Positions 1 through 11,004 of a DNA stretch of 64,000 nucleotides are shown here, one piece after another. The translations under genes and the position numbers were made by a program. The notes under the pieces are model-generated. The model searched no databases. It saw nothing but the letters and a program-made list of their open reading frames with translations, and was not told where the DNA came from. The DNA comes from Chlamydoabsidia padenii (Eukaryota > Mucoromycota > Mucoromycetes > Mucorales > Cunninghamellaceae), in NCBI GenBank assembly GCA_025330725.1, contig JAIWND010000006.1, positions 744,001 through 808,000 of the forward strand, in the 5' to 3' direction. Numbering within the stretch: position 1 is the first letter of the stretch; every line of letters begins with the position of its first letter.

Positions 1-1101
1 TCATAAAAAGGAGGGAATCCACAAAGCATAGTATACAAGACACAACCAAGAGCCCACATGTCGACTGACTTTGAGTAGCGTTGATCCTTGACTATTTCCT
101 ATTAACATAATTTAATAAAAACAAGGTTTAATTCTCGGTTCTATTAGAATTTACCTAAATATACTTACTGGAGCAGTATAACCAACAGTACCACAAGGGG
201 TCATTGTATGTTGATCCCACACCACCTTTGATAATCCAAAATCAGCAATTTTAACTTTACCGATTCCACCGCCACCAATACCTGGGACAAATTCACCTTC
301 GTCCATCTTGGATTCATCATCAAAATCAGGTAAAGGAGGACGAGGTTTAGTGCGTTCCATAATTGGGATAGGATCAAAGAGTAAATTTTCGGGTTTTATA
401 TCCCTAATGAAGTAAAGTAGTAGTTAATGATCAATTCATGATTTTTCTTTGTTTCATTACCTGTGAACCACGCCACGTTCTTCATGAAGGTATCGTAATC
501 CCTCTGCTACTTGACGAATACAGTGCCTTGCCAAGTCTTCACTAAAGTATGTCAGCTTGACGATTTGATTAAAGAGTTCGCCACCTTGACATAGTTCCAG
601 GATCAAAAAGAAGTGAGTCGATGTTTCATGATAAGCCAACATACGGACAATCGAGGGATGTTTGAGGGTTTGCATGATTCGTATTTCCTTCAAGACACTG
701 GCTTTCTATAAATGGGTCAAATCATGAGTATCAAGTGTAAATCCATAGAATTTGATTGGCTCACCTGTTCCCGCTTGAGTTTGGTCTGGTCTACCACTTT
801 AACCGCCACCTTTTCGTTAGTTTCAGTGTCTAATGCTTCATACACTATAGAGAAGGCGCCACTATTCAAAAGCAATTAAGATCGATTTCGTTACTTTGTA
901 TAGAATGATTTAGTAGCATTGGTTGACTTACTCGCCTATTTTCTGTAGTAGTTGATATCGTTCCAATCCACTGTAAGAAGGAAGGAGTTGTTTGGCTAGG
1001 CGTTCTTCGTCAACAATTCTTTGTACCGTTTCGAATTTGTCCCCATTTAGTGAGTTCTTTGTGTGTCGTATAAAGTTGGAGAATTTGGAGAAGACAGACA
1101 T
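1..1101 (-). CDS. srk1: Srk1/Rck2-type MAPK-activated Ser/Thr kinase (3' end outside window)
   Basis: Exons read leftward from an ATG at 1101. The protein begins [10 protein letters not shown]; exon 1 is 932..1101 and ends inside the glycine-rich loop, which the next exon completes as [11 protein letters not shown]. The ATP lysine is in VAVKVV. Later exons give the hinge region [15 protein letters not shown] (about 560-640), then [11 protein letters not shown] (catalytic HRD-type loop split by an intron at about 395-465), DFGLSK, and the activation segment [12 protein letters not shown], followed by [21 protein letters not shown] at the window edge. The insert between the catalytic loop and DFG, and the [10 protein letters not shown] segment, are as in Rck1/Rck2/Srk1 kinases, which act below the stress MAPK (Sty1/Hog1) and control translation and the cell cycle. 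Missing: the end of the kinase domain and the C-terminal regulatory tail. Another CaMK-family kinase is possible but fits less well. Confidence 0.85.
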
Positions 1102-1766
1102 TGATTATTGTTGCAAGTTTGTAGTTCTGTTTGAGGAATATGGAAGGAAGGAAGGAAGGAAGAAAAGAAGAAAGGAAGAAGAAGAAGAAGAAGAAGATAT
1201 ACAATAAAGGTTTTATAGACTGAGAATGAAAAGCAATAAAGTCAAAAGAAAAAAAGAAAAGAGTGAAAAAAGGAAGAGGGGAGAAAATAAACATGATGTC
1301 ATTTTCAAACTCAGATGGTCAATGTCGGGTACTGAAATTGAACGAACCACAAAAAGGATGGGGTAATGATTGGGCTAGTTTGTCTCATTTGGCATGAAAT
1401 CCAATCATACTGTGGAATACAACAAGCAACTATTGCAAATAAATTCATGATGTATTAATATTTCTGTTTACTCAGTATGTACTTCAGGTCAGTAGGTTCA
1501 GTGAGCACCTGCCTTTATCTTTAGTGCTATTTTGAGCAAAAAGAATACCACATTTCCTTTTAGGTCTTTGGTCTCTCAACAATCAAAGCAACTAAATCGT
1601 CGTACTACATTCTCATTGAACCCCATGGCATTAATTTGAGATCAACTTTTCCCGGGTTTTTCAAATCCCGACAGATGCTGGCACATTTTCCATGAAAAAA
1701 AAAAAAAAAAAAAAAAAAAAAGCGGAATCAGTTTCTCTTTCCCCCTTTTTACCCTCAATTAAAAAA
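1102..1766. other. Divergent spacer between kinase and HEI10 genes
   Basis: This is the shared 5' region of the leftward kinase and the rightward HEI10 gene. It holds purine-rich GGAA/GAA repeats at about 1141-1197 (transcribed as 5' UTR of the kinase), an A-run at about 1694-1721, and a clear copy of the recurrent TTTCAAATCCCG motif at 1657-1670. No further gene is seen. Confidence 0.6.
1657..1670 (+). promoter_or_regulatory. Recurrent TTTCAAATCCCG motif upstream of HEI10
   Basis: TTTTTCAAATCCCG lies 97 bp before the HEI10 start codon. The same string, or its complement, recurs in many spacers of the window (see findings). Its role is inferred only from recurrence and position. Confidence 0.45.
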
Positions 1767-3326
1767 ATGAATAGCTTTGACATTGATATTCATTGCAACT
1801 TTTTCAAGTGTCGAAAGGTTATAGGTCAACAAAAGGTAATGCTAACAAAAGAATCTGCCCTCATGATTAACTTTTTTCTCTCTCCATTATATAGGCGTGT
1901 GTCACTTCTTGCTCTCGTAAGGAACGAAAAACTTTATTTTATAGTAAATGACTTTTTATACTTTTTTTTTTTTTTTTTTGTTAGATATATTTTGTCTACA
2001 ATGCGCCAATGACAAGTTTAGTGAAGCAAAAGTATGTCCTGCCTGTGATGTTGGTCTCACACAAAAGTAAGTCATCTCTTTTGTCTACATTATTACGTTT
2101 ACTTACTTCTTCATTACTCTTTTTATAGAAAGGACATTGTCCTGATCCAGTTATCACCAACTGAAGAATACAAATCAGCAAGTCATTAAGGAAAGGAGGG
2201 AGTGAAGAAGAAAAGAGTATAACTAACTAGAAGAGTTTATGTTTTTACTTTGTTGTAGTCTATACTTGCAGGACTGAAACCTGATGTTATCATGGATATA
2301 TGCAATCGTGCCTTATCCTTCTACAACTACCAAGTATCACAAGAACTATGCTATCGAATCTCTGTCCAGAAAATGATGGAATCACAACTGGAAACACACC
2401 AAAATAATCTTCAATATGCAACAAGGGAACACCAACGAACTCTCAAAGGTATTAGTTAATACATTGTTACATCACTTGTCACTCACTTCTTTGTATAGCG
2501 GAACGGGACAAATTACAAAGTAAGGCATAAACAGCAATAGTTACAGTGTGGGATCAACTAATACAACTGTTTTATTTTGATAGCAATCAGTAACGAATTC
2601 GAAAAGGAAAAACGCCGGAATCATGATCTACAAGTTGAAATACAGAGCAAGGCAACCCAGTTTACAAAATTACAGGTAATATAAAATGAAAGATCTATCT
2701 TGATACAATATTCTCTACTCATATAAATCTTTTTTTTATTTTTATTATAGCAAATGTATGAAAAACTAAAGCGAAAGGCGATGGGATCCATGATACAACA
2801 ATCCGTACATGATAATCTGTCCTCTTTCAACCCACCTCCAATCAATCGTGCAAACAGCACTATTCCCGAGTTTGAAAATCATTCTCATTATCAACCTTAC
2901 CAGTCCATCGACTCATATAGGCTTACATCAAATCATCGACAGGTAAAAAAAAAAAAAAAAAAAAAAAGCGGAGTTACTAGAAGATTATGCAATCTAACTT
3001 TTTTCGTGAAATAGATGGCACCAAGTCTAGTGGCACCAAGTGTAGTCGACCCAACAAGACGCGATACTTTACGCCATCCTCAGAAAACACAAATACCACT
3101 TCCTACACGGAAATCATCCAGTCGCAGACCAAGTATGTCAGTGATTGGCTTGAACTCAAACCAGCACTCCCCAAACTCGGCGGCTCGTCATCTATACGAT
3201 CAACATCATCTTTATCAGATCCAACCGGAACAAAAGCATCGTTTACAACATCGGCATCGTGTCTCTTCACGGGGAAAAACACATTCATCACCTTCTTCTC
3301 GTGCCCGTCATCATCCATACCCCTGA
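1767..3326 (+). CDS. HEI10: HEI10/CCNB1IP1-family RING E3 ligase (meiotic crossover factor)
   Basis: HEI10 (human CCNB1IP1) proteins are RING-type SUMO/ubiquitin E3 ligases that mark crossover sites on meiotic chromosomes. The N-terminal RING is HCNFFKCRK, then ACVTSCSHIFCLQC, then VCPACDVGL, in the family's variant spacing. It is followed by IQLSPTEEYKS and ILAGLKPDVIMDICNRALSF, which match the family hallmark after the RING, then a coiled coil (about residues 110-190) and a basic, Ser/Pro-rich tail. Exons: 1767-1835, a 22-nt microexon 1895-1916 that encodes ACVTSCS, 1985-2066, 2129-2177, 2259 onward, short exons near 2499 and 2582, 2751-2942 and 3015-3326. The intron at 2178-2258 has a GC donor (GCAAGT), the only choice that keeps frame and family alignment. 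The start is the first ATG before the RING. A meiotic gene suggests a sexual cycle, but expression is not shown. Confidence 0.88.
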
Positions 3327-3772
3327 TTATTGCCATTGTTCGATCCTTACTTTAGTATAGCTCTTTCCTCTACATCACCTACTACTAGTGTTTTTATTAT
3401 CATATCAAATAAACTGTATATATGCATTATTTTATCACTGTCTATTAAATGTGCGTGTGGGGGGGGGGCTTCTTTTTTAATTTGAAACAAACAAAATCAA
3501 GTTAAAAAAGACTGCATAGTATTTAAATCATTGGGATCGTCCAACCAAATCCATATTTAAAAAATATCAAAACAAGTTTATTAAAAAGTAAAATAAAAAT
3601 CAGTATGTTTTAAATGAATGTAGATGTAACAAAATAGATCCTAATGGAAGGGGGGGACAACGCGATAAGAAAATATGTATATATATATAAAAAAAAAAAA
3701 AAGTAAATTATAAATGGGGGAAGGAGAATATAAGACTACATTAAACCCACACAAAGGGGGGGGGAAGAAGGT
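3327..3772. other. Convergent spacer, HEI10 and KH gene 3' ends
   Basis: AT-rich 3' flanks of two convergent genes, with AATAAA-like sites near 3405 on the plus strand and short G- and A-runs (3461, 3650, 3690). No ORF of interest. Confidence 0.5.
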
Positions 3773-5042
3773 TTATGATTGATTAAGATCTTGATCCAAA
3801 GAGTGTTGTTGTTGTTCGAAGCCATGTTCACCTTCTTCATTGACCACCTTCAATCGACGTTCCTTTTCACTTTCCAATTGAGCATAAAGAAGGAAGAGAG
3901 CACGTTCATTTGATTCCGGAGTTCCTTGGATAGTAAACATACGTTCACCAGAGTCATCATGAGGCACCTTGGCGATGGAGATACGAGAGCCTGACAATTG
4001 ACGGATTTCAGAAATCTTGCTACCTGCTTTACCAATAATACAACCCACCATGTCGCTAGGAATAGAGATATGTTGAGTACGAATGTTGGGGTTATTGTAA
4101 AAGTCGCTGTTGGATTGAGAAGCAGAGGATGACCGGCGATTGATACCACCAGCAAATTCACCACCACTAAAATCAGAGCCATTCCCGGTACGAGTGATGG
4201 AAGACCGATGATGTTCAGAACCATTACTAGCCACCACTTTGGAAGGATTGTACAAGATAGTTCCATAAGCCCATTCCTTGTCTTCCATTAAACATTGACC
4301 GATATCCATAACAGCCGCTTGAAGAGCATCCACCGTCCCACGTACTTCCACTACCCGTTCAGTACTTTGAGGCAACAATGATTTGGATGCCACCATACGT
4401 ACACCAGTACTATCTTGGATATGTTTGATTTTGGCACCTTGTCGACCAATCACAGTTCCCATCATATTATGAGAAATCAATAAACGCAGAGTGGCCAAAG
4501 AAGGATCCATGATAGCATTTCCACCAAAGGTCATGGATACAGGAGACCCGCTTGTGGCAATAGGGTTTTCTAACAAAGTACGAGCCATCAAAGAGTAAGC
4601 CTATGTCACATACACACATCACCCACCCACACACACACACACATATATATATATTAATGCATAATAAGAAGAAATCCCATGGTTGTTCATTGCAATATCC
4701 GTTTGTTGTTACTTACCTGTGCCACACCTTCCAAAGTACCGGTAACAGTCAGGACACGGTCATGAATGCCTTGCACCACCTTGGAGACACCTGCCTTGAC
4801 GCCAGTGACATCACGAAGTTCGGCAACATTCTTCCCAGCTAGAGATATTAAAGAGAATTAGTGACATCTTGCAATTTTTTTTATTGTTCAAGTTTCATAC
4901 CTTTGCCAATAATAACGCCGGCTTCTTTGGTGGATACAAGAGCACGAAGAGTCAATTGACCGTCTTCATCAAAGTGTTGTTGCTGTTGATCGTATTGACC
5001 GAGATCGTTGGTGTATTGTTCAGTTTCGTGAGGTTGAGACAT
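3773..5042 (-). CDS. Triple-KH-domain RNA-binding protein (PCBP/Rnc1/Hek2-like)
   Basis: Three exons: 4901..5042 (start MSQPHETEQY), 4717..4838 and 3773..4600, in frame across both introns. KH1 carries the signature GVIIGKAGKN split by intron 1; KH2 has GTVIGRQGAK; KH3 has GCIIGKAGSK. The GxxG loops are intact in all three, so each should bind single-stranded RNA. A Ser/Asn-rich linker separates KH2 and KH3, and the C-terminus is Gln/Glu-rich. Architecture and length (about 360 residues) match fungal Rnc1, Hek2 and Pbp2, which bind mRNAs and control their stability or localisation. Which ortholog it is cannot be decided by eye. The ATG at 5042 is the only one ahead of KH1. Confidence 0.88.
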
Positions 5043-5728
5043 TGTATCTATAAGATCCAAGAAGAAATCATTAGTATTGTCTGGTCCATATCTGTCTATA
5101 TTCTGTTTCTTGTTCTTCTTACATTAGTTTGTTGATTAAGGAAGGTAGTTTTAAAGTGTAGGATCAAAAGTTTTCTTTTTTTACAAACGGAAGGAGAAGA
5201 GTCGTATATAGAGATAAGGTTATATGCGTAAGTAGTGTTTTTAGGAGAGAGAGAGAGAGAGAGAGAAGGAAGGAAGTTGTTGGCGTTGAGTGTATGAAGA
5301 AGAATCAAAGGTTGTTCGAAGAAACGGTGGATAAGAGAAAAGAGGGAAAAAAAATAACAAGAGAAAAAAAAAGTCAACACATTTTTATTTCGCGGGGTTT
5401 AAACATGCGGAACCAACAAATCGAAACAATACATTCAACATCAGTTTTGACACCTGGGTAACAAGGACACTCTCAAATACGTCTCTCAAACATTTTATTA
5501 AAACTCAGGAATGACAAGATTCCTGTACAATGGTTGAAACACATTGTCACTTGTATGCAATTCTATTACCTTGATGACCATGCATGAATCCTGCATCATC
5601 GATTCAAACCGGTTTTCAGAGCATAAAGCACGCATAAGAGTCAAATAAAAGATACAGTCCACTTTTTTTTTTTTTTTATTAAAATCACAATAGTTAAAAA
5701 GTATACTAAACTAAAAAAAATAAAAAAT
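5043..5728. other. KH-gene promoter and LIM-gene 3' flank
   Basis: Contains a GA microsatellite (5250-5266), a variant of the recurrent motif, CGCGGGGTTTAAAC (5391-5404), and T/A runs at about 5665-5680. No further gene is seen. Confidence 0.45.
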
Positions 5729-8117
5729 CTATCTAACATAATGTGGTTTGGGGTTCTTGTCCTAAAAATAAAAAATAAAAATAAAAATAAAAAAGTGAGT
5801 TGTATGATCCCTACCAAAGCAATGATTTTTGACTTACTGAGCAATCACTACATCGAACCAGCCATTTTTGATCTGCTTCCGTCACCTTGGCCCCCGAATC
5901 CATTTGTTTCTTGCAGCCGGTACATTTCAAACATTTCTTGTGCCATCGACTTGCCCTAGGACCCGGAGTATCATCCATCACGGCAATACTCTTGTTACAA
6001 CCCGGACAGATCTTACTACCCCCCAGCTTGGGTAAGACCCGTGTGCGTTGCATCCAGATCCGTGAGGGAGTATCACCTTTTTCTTCATTCCATGCCACCA
6101 GGGGAGATGAGGAGGACGGTGAGAGTGGTGTGAGAGTAGTTGGGCTGGGACCATTCGGCATGGATTTACGCCGATCCGCCACGCTGCCGGTTCTGACAGT
6201 AGATCCTGTTTTGATGATTAACTTTGTACATATTTCGCAATGGGCTTCTTGTTGAATGTCATAGAAGGGTCGGTCAGAGGGTAGGTGTTCATGGCATGAG
6301 AAACAGGTGAAGCACTAATAAAAAAGCAGGAAAAAATAATTAGTTTGTCAGCCCCAAAAGTACATCAACAAAAGTAACTTACATTAGGATGGAAGAATCT
6401 TGTCCCATTCTTCAAACATTTGTCTTCAATGGGGAGACAGCATGTATGACATCGATAGTCCAAAGGTTGTTGTTGTTGTGTTGATGCGTTTGATAGACAA
6501 CGTTCCCGGCTTTTAGGTGGATAAGGTGTTGATGTAGATGATGAAGATAACTTGGTGGCTGCAGGAATAGGTGAGATGGATGGTGATATAGGATCTGAAG
6601 ATAGTGATGTTGTCGGTGATAATGGTGGTGGAGATGTTGATTGGGCAGGAGAAGGCGTTCGACAATGCAAATGAAAGACGTCTTTACCATCACCCACAAA
6701 TTCAGATTCAGTAAAATGATCCCCACAAGCCGCACAGGTCAGACAGTCGTAGTGGTAGTACCAGGTATCTCCAGTTGGCGTAGGCAGACGGACACGAGGA
6801 CCACGTAGAACCTGCATACATTTACGACAGGTCTTTTTGGTAGATGGAGGTTTGTCTGGTGTAAATGAGGACCGCCGTTGCCTTGACTTTTGTTGTGTAG
6901 ATGATGATGTTGTTGTTGTTGAAGAAGAAATCGCCATTCTTGGTCGTTCGTTGTAAGAAGACAATGAAGTTGAGGATAGTTGTGATGACAACGATCGAGT
7001 GGGCTTGACAGGGCCATTGAGTAGTGGTGATAAGGGTGGCTGTTGGTTTAGTGATTTCTGATACTGTTGGAATAATTGAGAATCCAGACGTGGCCTGATA
7101 GAGGAATTGATGCCATCCATTGATTTCTTCCTAGTTGAGAGAGTGTCGCTTGAAGTAGAGTCGCCGCCAAAAGTGCTAATGCTTGTTGTGCTACCATACT
7201 TGTCATTTTGAAGAGACCGAGGAATAGGGCTGAATCGACTGGCAGAGCTGATACTGCTGCTAACAGTAGATGTAGGTGATGTGGCTGCTTGTGGTTGCTG
7301 ACAAGACATTACCTTGTTAGTGGGTCGTTGCTTTTCTTGACAGGAGAGACACCTTGAAGATCCATGCAGGTCCAATGCCGTAGGGTTGGGTAATGGATTC
7401 AAACACAAACTACACCGTATACAGCCCTGATGCCAAGCGCGACCTTGATGTTGTACTTTGGGTTGTTCAGGATTGACTGGTTGTGAGCAGCCCATACTAA
7501 TGAATCAAACAAGAGAGGGGTTAGAATGATGGTTATGCGATTTTACCTAAAAATGTTCCCACTTACCATTCGATTGTAGTTGCTTCGGATGAATTAGTGA
7601 TACTTGGTGATGATTTATTGTTGGAAATCTTGACCCGACATTCATGGCAATAGTCATTCTTCCCAAGTTGTGTTCCAAGAGGTACCGCTTTATGGCATAA
7701 AATACAAGTCTTGGGCTGGACAGAGACGGATGAAGGTGACCGAGTGTTGTAACTTGAGGTAAAGCATGCGATAGAGTTCCTTTTCATTTTCGAAGGAGTA
7801 CTGGTGGTGCCAACAGGTTCAGGTCCAGAAAGAATACTGTTAGCATATCTATAAAGAATTACGTTAGTACGAGCATCAAAAAGTTCCCAACATTATCATA
7901 ACAACTTACTGGTTTTGCCACCGATCTACAACGGAGGATTTGGGATCAACAGCACCTTTAGCCAATGATTCTATTTCGAATGAGGAATAAAATGAAGAGT
8001 GAGTATGTGTATGCTTGTTTGTTGGTTTTATTCCATTGACTTACCCACAGGCTTTCCGCCACATTTCCGACATTTGCTGCCGTTAATAATGTCACCACAT
8101 CGATTACAATAACCCAT
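5729..8117 (-). CDS. Multi-LIM-domain protein (paxillin/Pxl1-like)
   Basis: Six exons read leftward from MGYCNRCGDI (8045..8117). An N-terminal CxxC...CxxC knuckle (CNRC, CRKC) and a second one (CILC, CHEC) precede a LIM domain beginning CMGCSQPV, whose first Cys is made by the splice junction near 7500-7565, with WHQGCIRCSLC and CLSC. A long Ser/Thr/Pro-rich linker follows. Further zinc-binding LIM units are CRKCMQVL...HYDCLTCAAC, CHTCCLPI...HPNCFTCFSC, and CPGCNKSI...WHKKCLKCTGC...CSDC. The last exon (5729..5761) encodes DKNPKPHYVR and the stop. LIM domains bind proteins; fungal relatives act at the cell cortex and septum with Rho signalling. No RhoGAP or kinase domain is present. The exact orthology is open. 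Confidence 0.85.
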
Positions 8118-8830
8118 TCTTGTCAAGCGTAGTAGTATTACAAAAAGAGGAGAGAAATAGAAGAAGAACAGGAAGAAAAGATAGGAAGAATAATGAGAGA
8201 GGGAAACGAAGAAGAAAAAGAAAAAGAAAAAGAAAGCGGCCATAAATTTCACCCCTTTATTTCATTTCAGGGAAGGCACAACAACCTCCAAATTTGGTAT
8301 CTGCGGTCAAAGAACAACAAAAACAAAACACCTTTAGTTGATGTTCTAAAGTTATGATGTTGTCATCTGACATTAAATGACTGTGGTTTGTTTTTATTAA
8401 CCTTATTGGTTTCATATCCATGTTGGTCCATAAAGTCAATTTTAACCATCTGTGCAAACGAGGTGATATGGCGGTGTTTAAATGTTAAAATCATGCTTGG
8501 TAAGTATTCGACCCCCCCTTCTCACATGAACCCACTGGGTAGTTTACTGTTAGTCTTTCAAAGGTAATTATTATTCCTTTCTTGTCGAATCAACGATAAC
8601 CCCCGGTATAAAGTTTGAATCTCGAAGAACAAGATTTTGATACGTAGATACTGAGGATCAAGGTGAGTGAGCACTAACATCCAGACATGGACGATACTTG
8701 TGATACAAATAGGATGTAGGATAACCAGTTTATCATAAAGTGTTAAGTATAAAGGACAGATATAATGAATAATGGACTTTATTTATAAAATGACTTTATT
8801 TATACAATGAAGTATGCACCTACACACACA

Positions 8831-8865
<35 letters not shown>

Positions 8866-8924
8866 AAAAGGACACAACTATACCATGATAACATATCTAT
8901 ACTATAATCATAACTACTGTGAAA
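8118..8924. other. Spacer between LIM and bZIP genes
   Basis: LIM-gene 5' flank and bZIP 3' flank. It holds GGCGGTGTTTAAAT (about 8470-8483, a variant of the recurrent motif), a CA repeat followed by an A-run (8822-8869), and no ORF with coding character. Confidence 0.45.
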
Positions 8925-10734
8925 TTACGATTTGCTACCACCAATCTTGAGAGCATTACGGACGGACGAAGTTACCGTAAAAGGACCTTGATTCCTAGTA
9001 CCACCATTCTTGTAAGTAACTTGACATGCCTTGGTATTTTGAATGACAACAGCAACCATGGGAGAGCGAGAAGGATGCCGAACCAGAGTAGAAGCAACAG
9101 ATGTAAATGCCCGGAGAGTTTGTAATTTGCTACAAGAAGCAGCCGCCTTCATACGTTGTTGTCGTTCAACAATCAGTCTACGTTCCATGTTGGCCCGACA
9201 TCGCTGGATAATTTCGTTGTGTGAGAGACCGCGTAGTCGCATTAATGCATAGTAAGGATAATGTTGCTGCAATACTTGTCGTTCAAAATCCTCAGTCCAA
9301 GTGTTGCTAGTGGATGATAGTATTGATGTTGAAAACCCTGTTTGCTGTTCAACCCTATGTGAAGGCACAGGTGCACCAGATCCATTTTTGTCTGGGTCAT
9401 CATCACCACCACCAGAAGCAACAAGCGGACTAGTTATACTTGTGTCAGAGGCCGCAGAAATCCAATCATCAAGGCGCATTATATCGATTAGTTCATTCTT
9501 TGGTCGGGTTGTTGCATTGTATGGGAATGCGTTGGTGAGATATGCCGCATAATGAAGAGAGAATGTATGTCGTAATACAATGGAAGCAAGAGCAGGCGCC
9601 AGTAAAGGATACATAGTCAACGCTTTCTGATGATGATTATCCAATTCAAGTGATGATGGTAGAATTCGTAGCTTATCACCAAGAATTGTTGACAGATCAG
9701 GGCTGGGCATCAGTGAGTATGACAAGTAGGTGTTCTTGTTGTCAAAAAGGCCGAAATCCAATAAATTATTCAGAGTGTTAGGTGGTGACACTAGTGGTGA
9801 ATATGCATCCTGGCGATTTTGAGGTAATGATGTATGTTCTGGTTGCAATGTTGTAGACTGTTGTTGGATTCGTAGTCGCATTACTTCGTCCAAGAGCAGT
9901 TGGTTTTTGCTGGCCAAACGCTTGTTCTCTTGTTTCAGTGAATCGATTTTATCATCTTGTTCGTCCAATGTGTTTTCCAGTTCAACGATATATTCTAGTC
10001 AAAAATCAAAATACATCATTAGTCAAGCCTTTTCTTTTGAGTATGCCGATCTTTTCATTACCTTTTCTCCGAACCCGAAATTTCCTGGCGGATATTTTAT
10101 TCCGAAGTTGTCGGCGTTCCTTGGCAGTCATATGTTGTTTAGCTGATAATCTGCTGATGTCGATACCTTCATTGTCGCCGAAATCAGTAGAAGGAGGAGA
10201 GTAATCATGCTGTTGCTGTTCCTTCTTCTTGTTGGTTGAGAAGATGGTGTGAGGTATTCCGGTGGTAAGTGTCGCTTTTTCGGCCTTCTTTTTATATGCA
10301 TTTTGTGGTGATTCAGTGACAAAAATAGGTCTGTGTCTCTTGTTGACCCGCATTTTTCTTGGATTGGAGGAGATAGTCTTGGTGCCTTTAGACATGAAAG
10401 GTGCTGTTGTTTTGGTCTTTGTTGTTGCAGAAGATACTACTTGGTCTACACCTTGAAGCCAGTCGCCGTCAAACACAGGCATTGTTGTAAAGTGGATGTT
10501 GCTTGTAGAGAGTAATCTTGGGCTATCACCATCTGTCGAGGACCTACTACCACTTTTGCTGCTGACGCTTTGTAATATTTGCGCCGAATTAAATAGATAT
10601 TTAACATCCAAATCAGGGGTAGATGCTGCTGTTGTAAGATCATTTATTTCCAATCCAAGAGATCGAAGAATATCATTGTCGCTTTTATCCATAGGTGCAA
10701 ATTGATTCAGCCAGTCAAATTTTGCTGTATTCAT
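8925..10734 (-). CDS. bZIP transcription factor
   Basis: Two exons joined within the basic region: exon 1 (about 10062..10734) ends LRNKISARKFRVRRK and exon 2 (8925..about 9993) starts with EYIVELENTLDEQ, restoring the basic-leucine-zipper in frame. The basic motif N-x2-SARKFR is of the bZIP class seen in many fungal factors. The zipper heptads continue through LKQENKRLASKNQLLLDEVMRL. The N-terminal third is acidic and Ser/Thr-rich (a possible activation region) and the C-terminal 250 residues are poorly conserved, with a helical stretch around LQQHYPYYALMRLRGLSHNEI. About 580 residues. Target genes and orthology cannot be told. The start MNTAKFDWLNQF is the first ATG after stops and a 37-nt A-run. 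Confidence 0.88.
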
Positions 10735-10746
10735 AGTACTATAAAG

Positions 10747-10750
<4 letters not shown>

Positions 10751-10787
<37 letters not shown>
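10751..10787. repeat. 37-nt poly(A) homopolymer (poly(T) in the bZIP leader)
   Basis: An uninterrupted A-run just upstream of the bZIP start. It reads as poly(T) on the bZIP strand, in the promoter or 5' UTR. Homopolymer length is prone to sequencing error. Confidence 0.9.
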
Positions 10788-10790
<3 letters not shown>

Positions 10791-11004
10791 AGAGAAATGT
10801 GTAAGTGGTGTGTAGATGTAGGGAGTTTTAAAACTCCACGCAGGTGATTTTGGAAGTGGATACGCACACCATGTCCAGAATAGGAATTGGTACAATTGTT
10901 CGGAAGCGACGGGCCGGTTTTTCTTAATGGATCCTAATGAGCCATAATACAAGGAAAGGTGAGTACTGCATGTTAAATATCTTTTTGGTTGATTGACTTA
11001 CTTT

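Noticed and set aside
1692..2012. Plus-strand ORF starting with a Lys run
   Set aside because: The Lys run is a poly(A) spacer tract; only the ATG at 1767 gives a HEI10 start, and introns break the rest.
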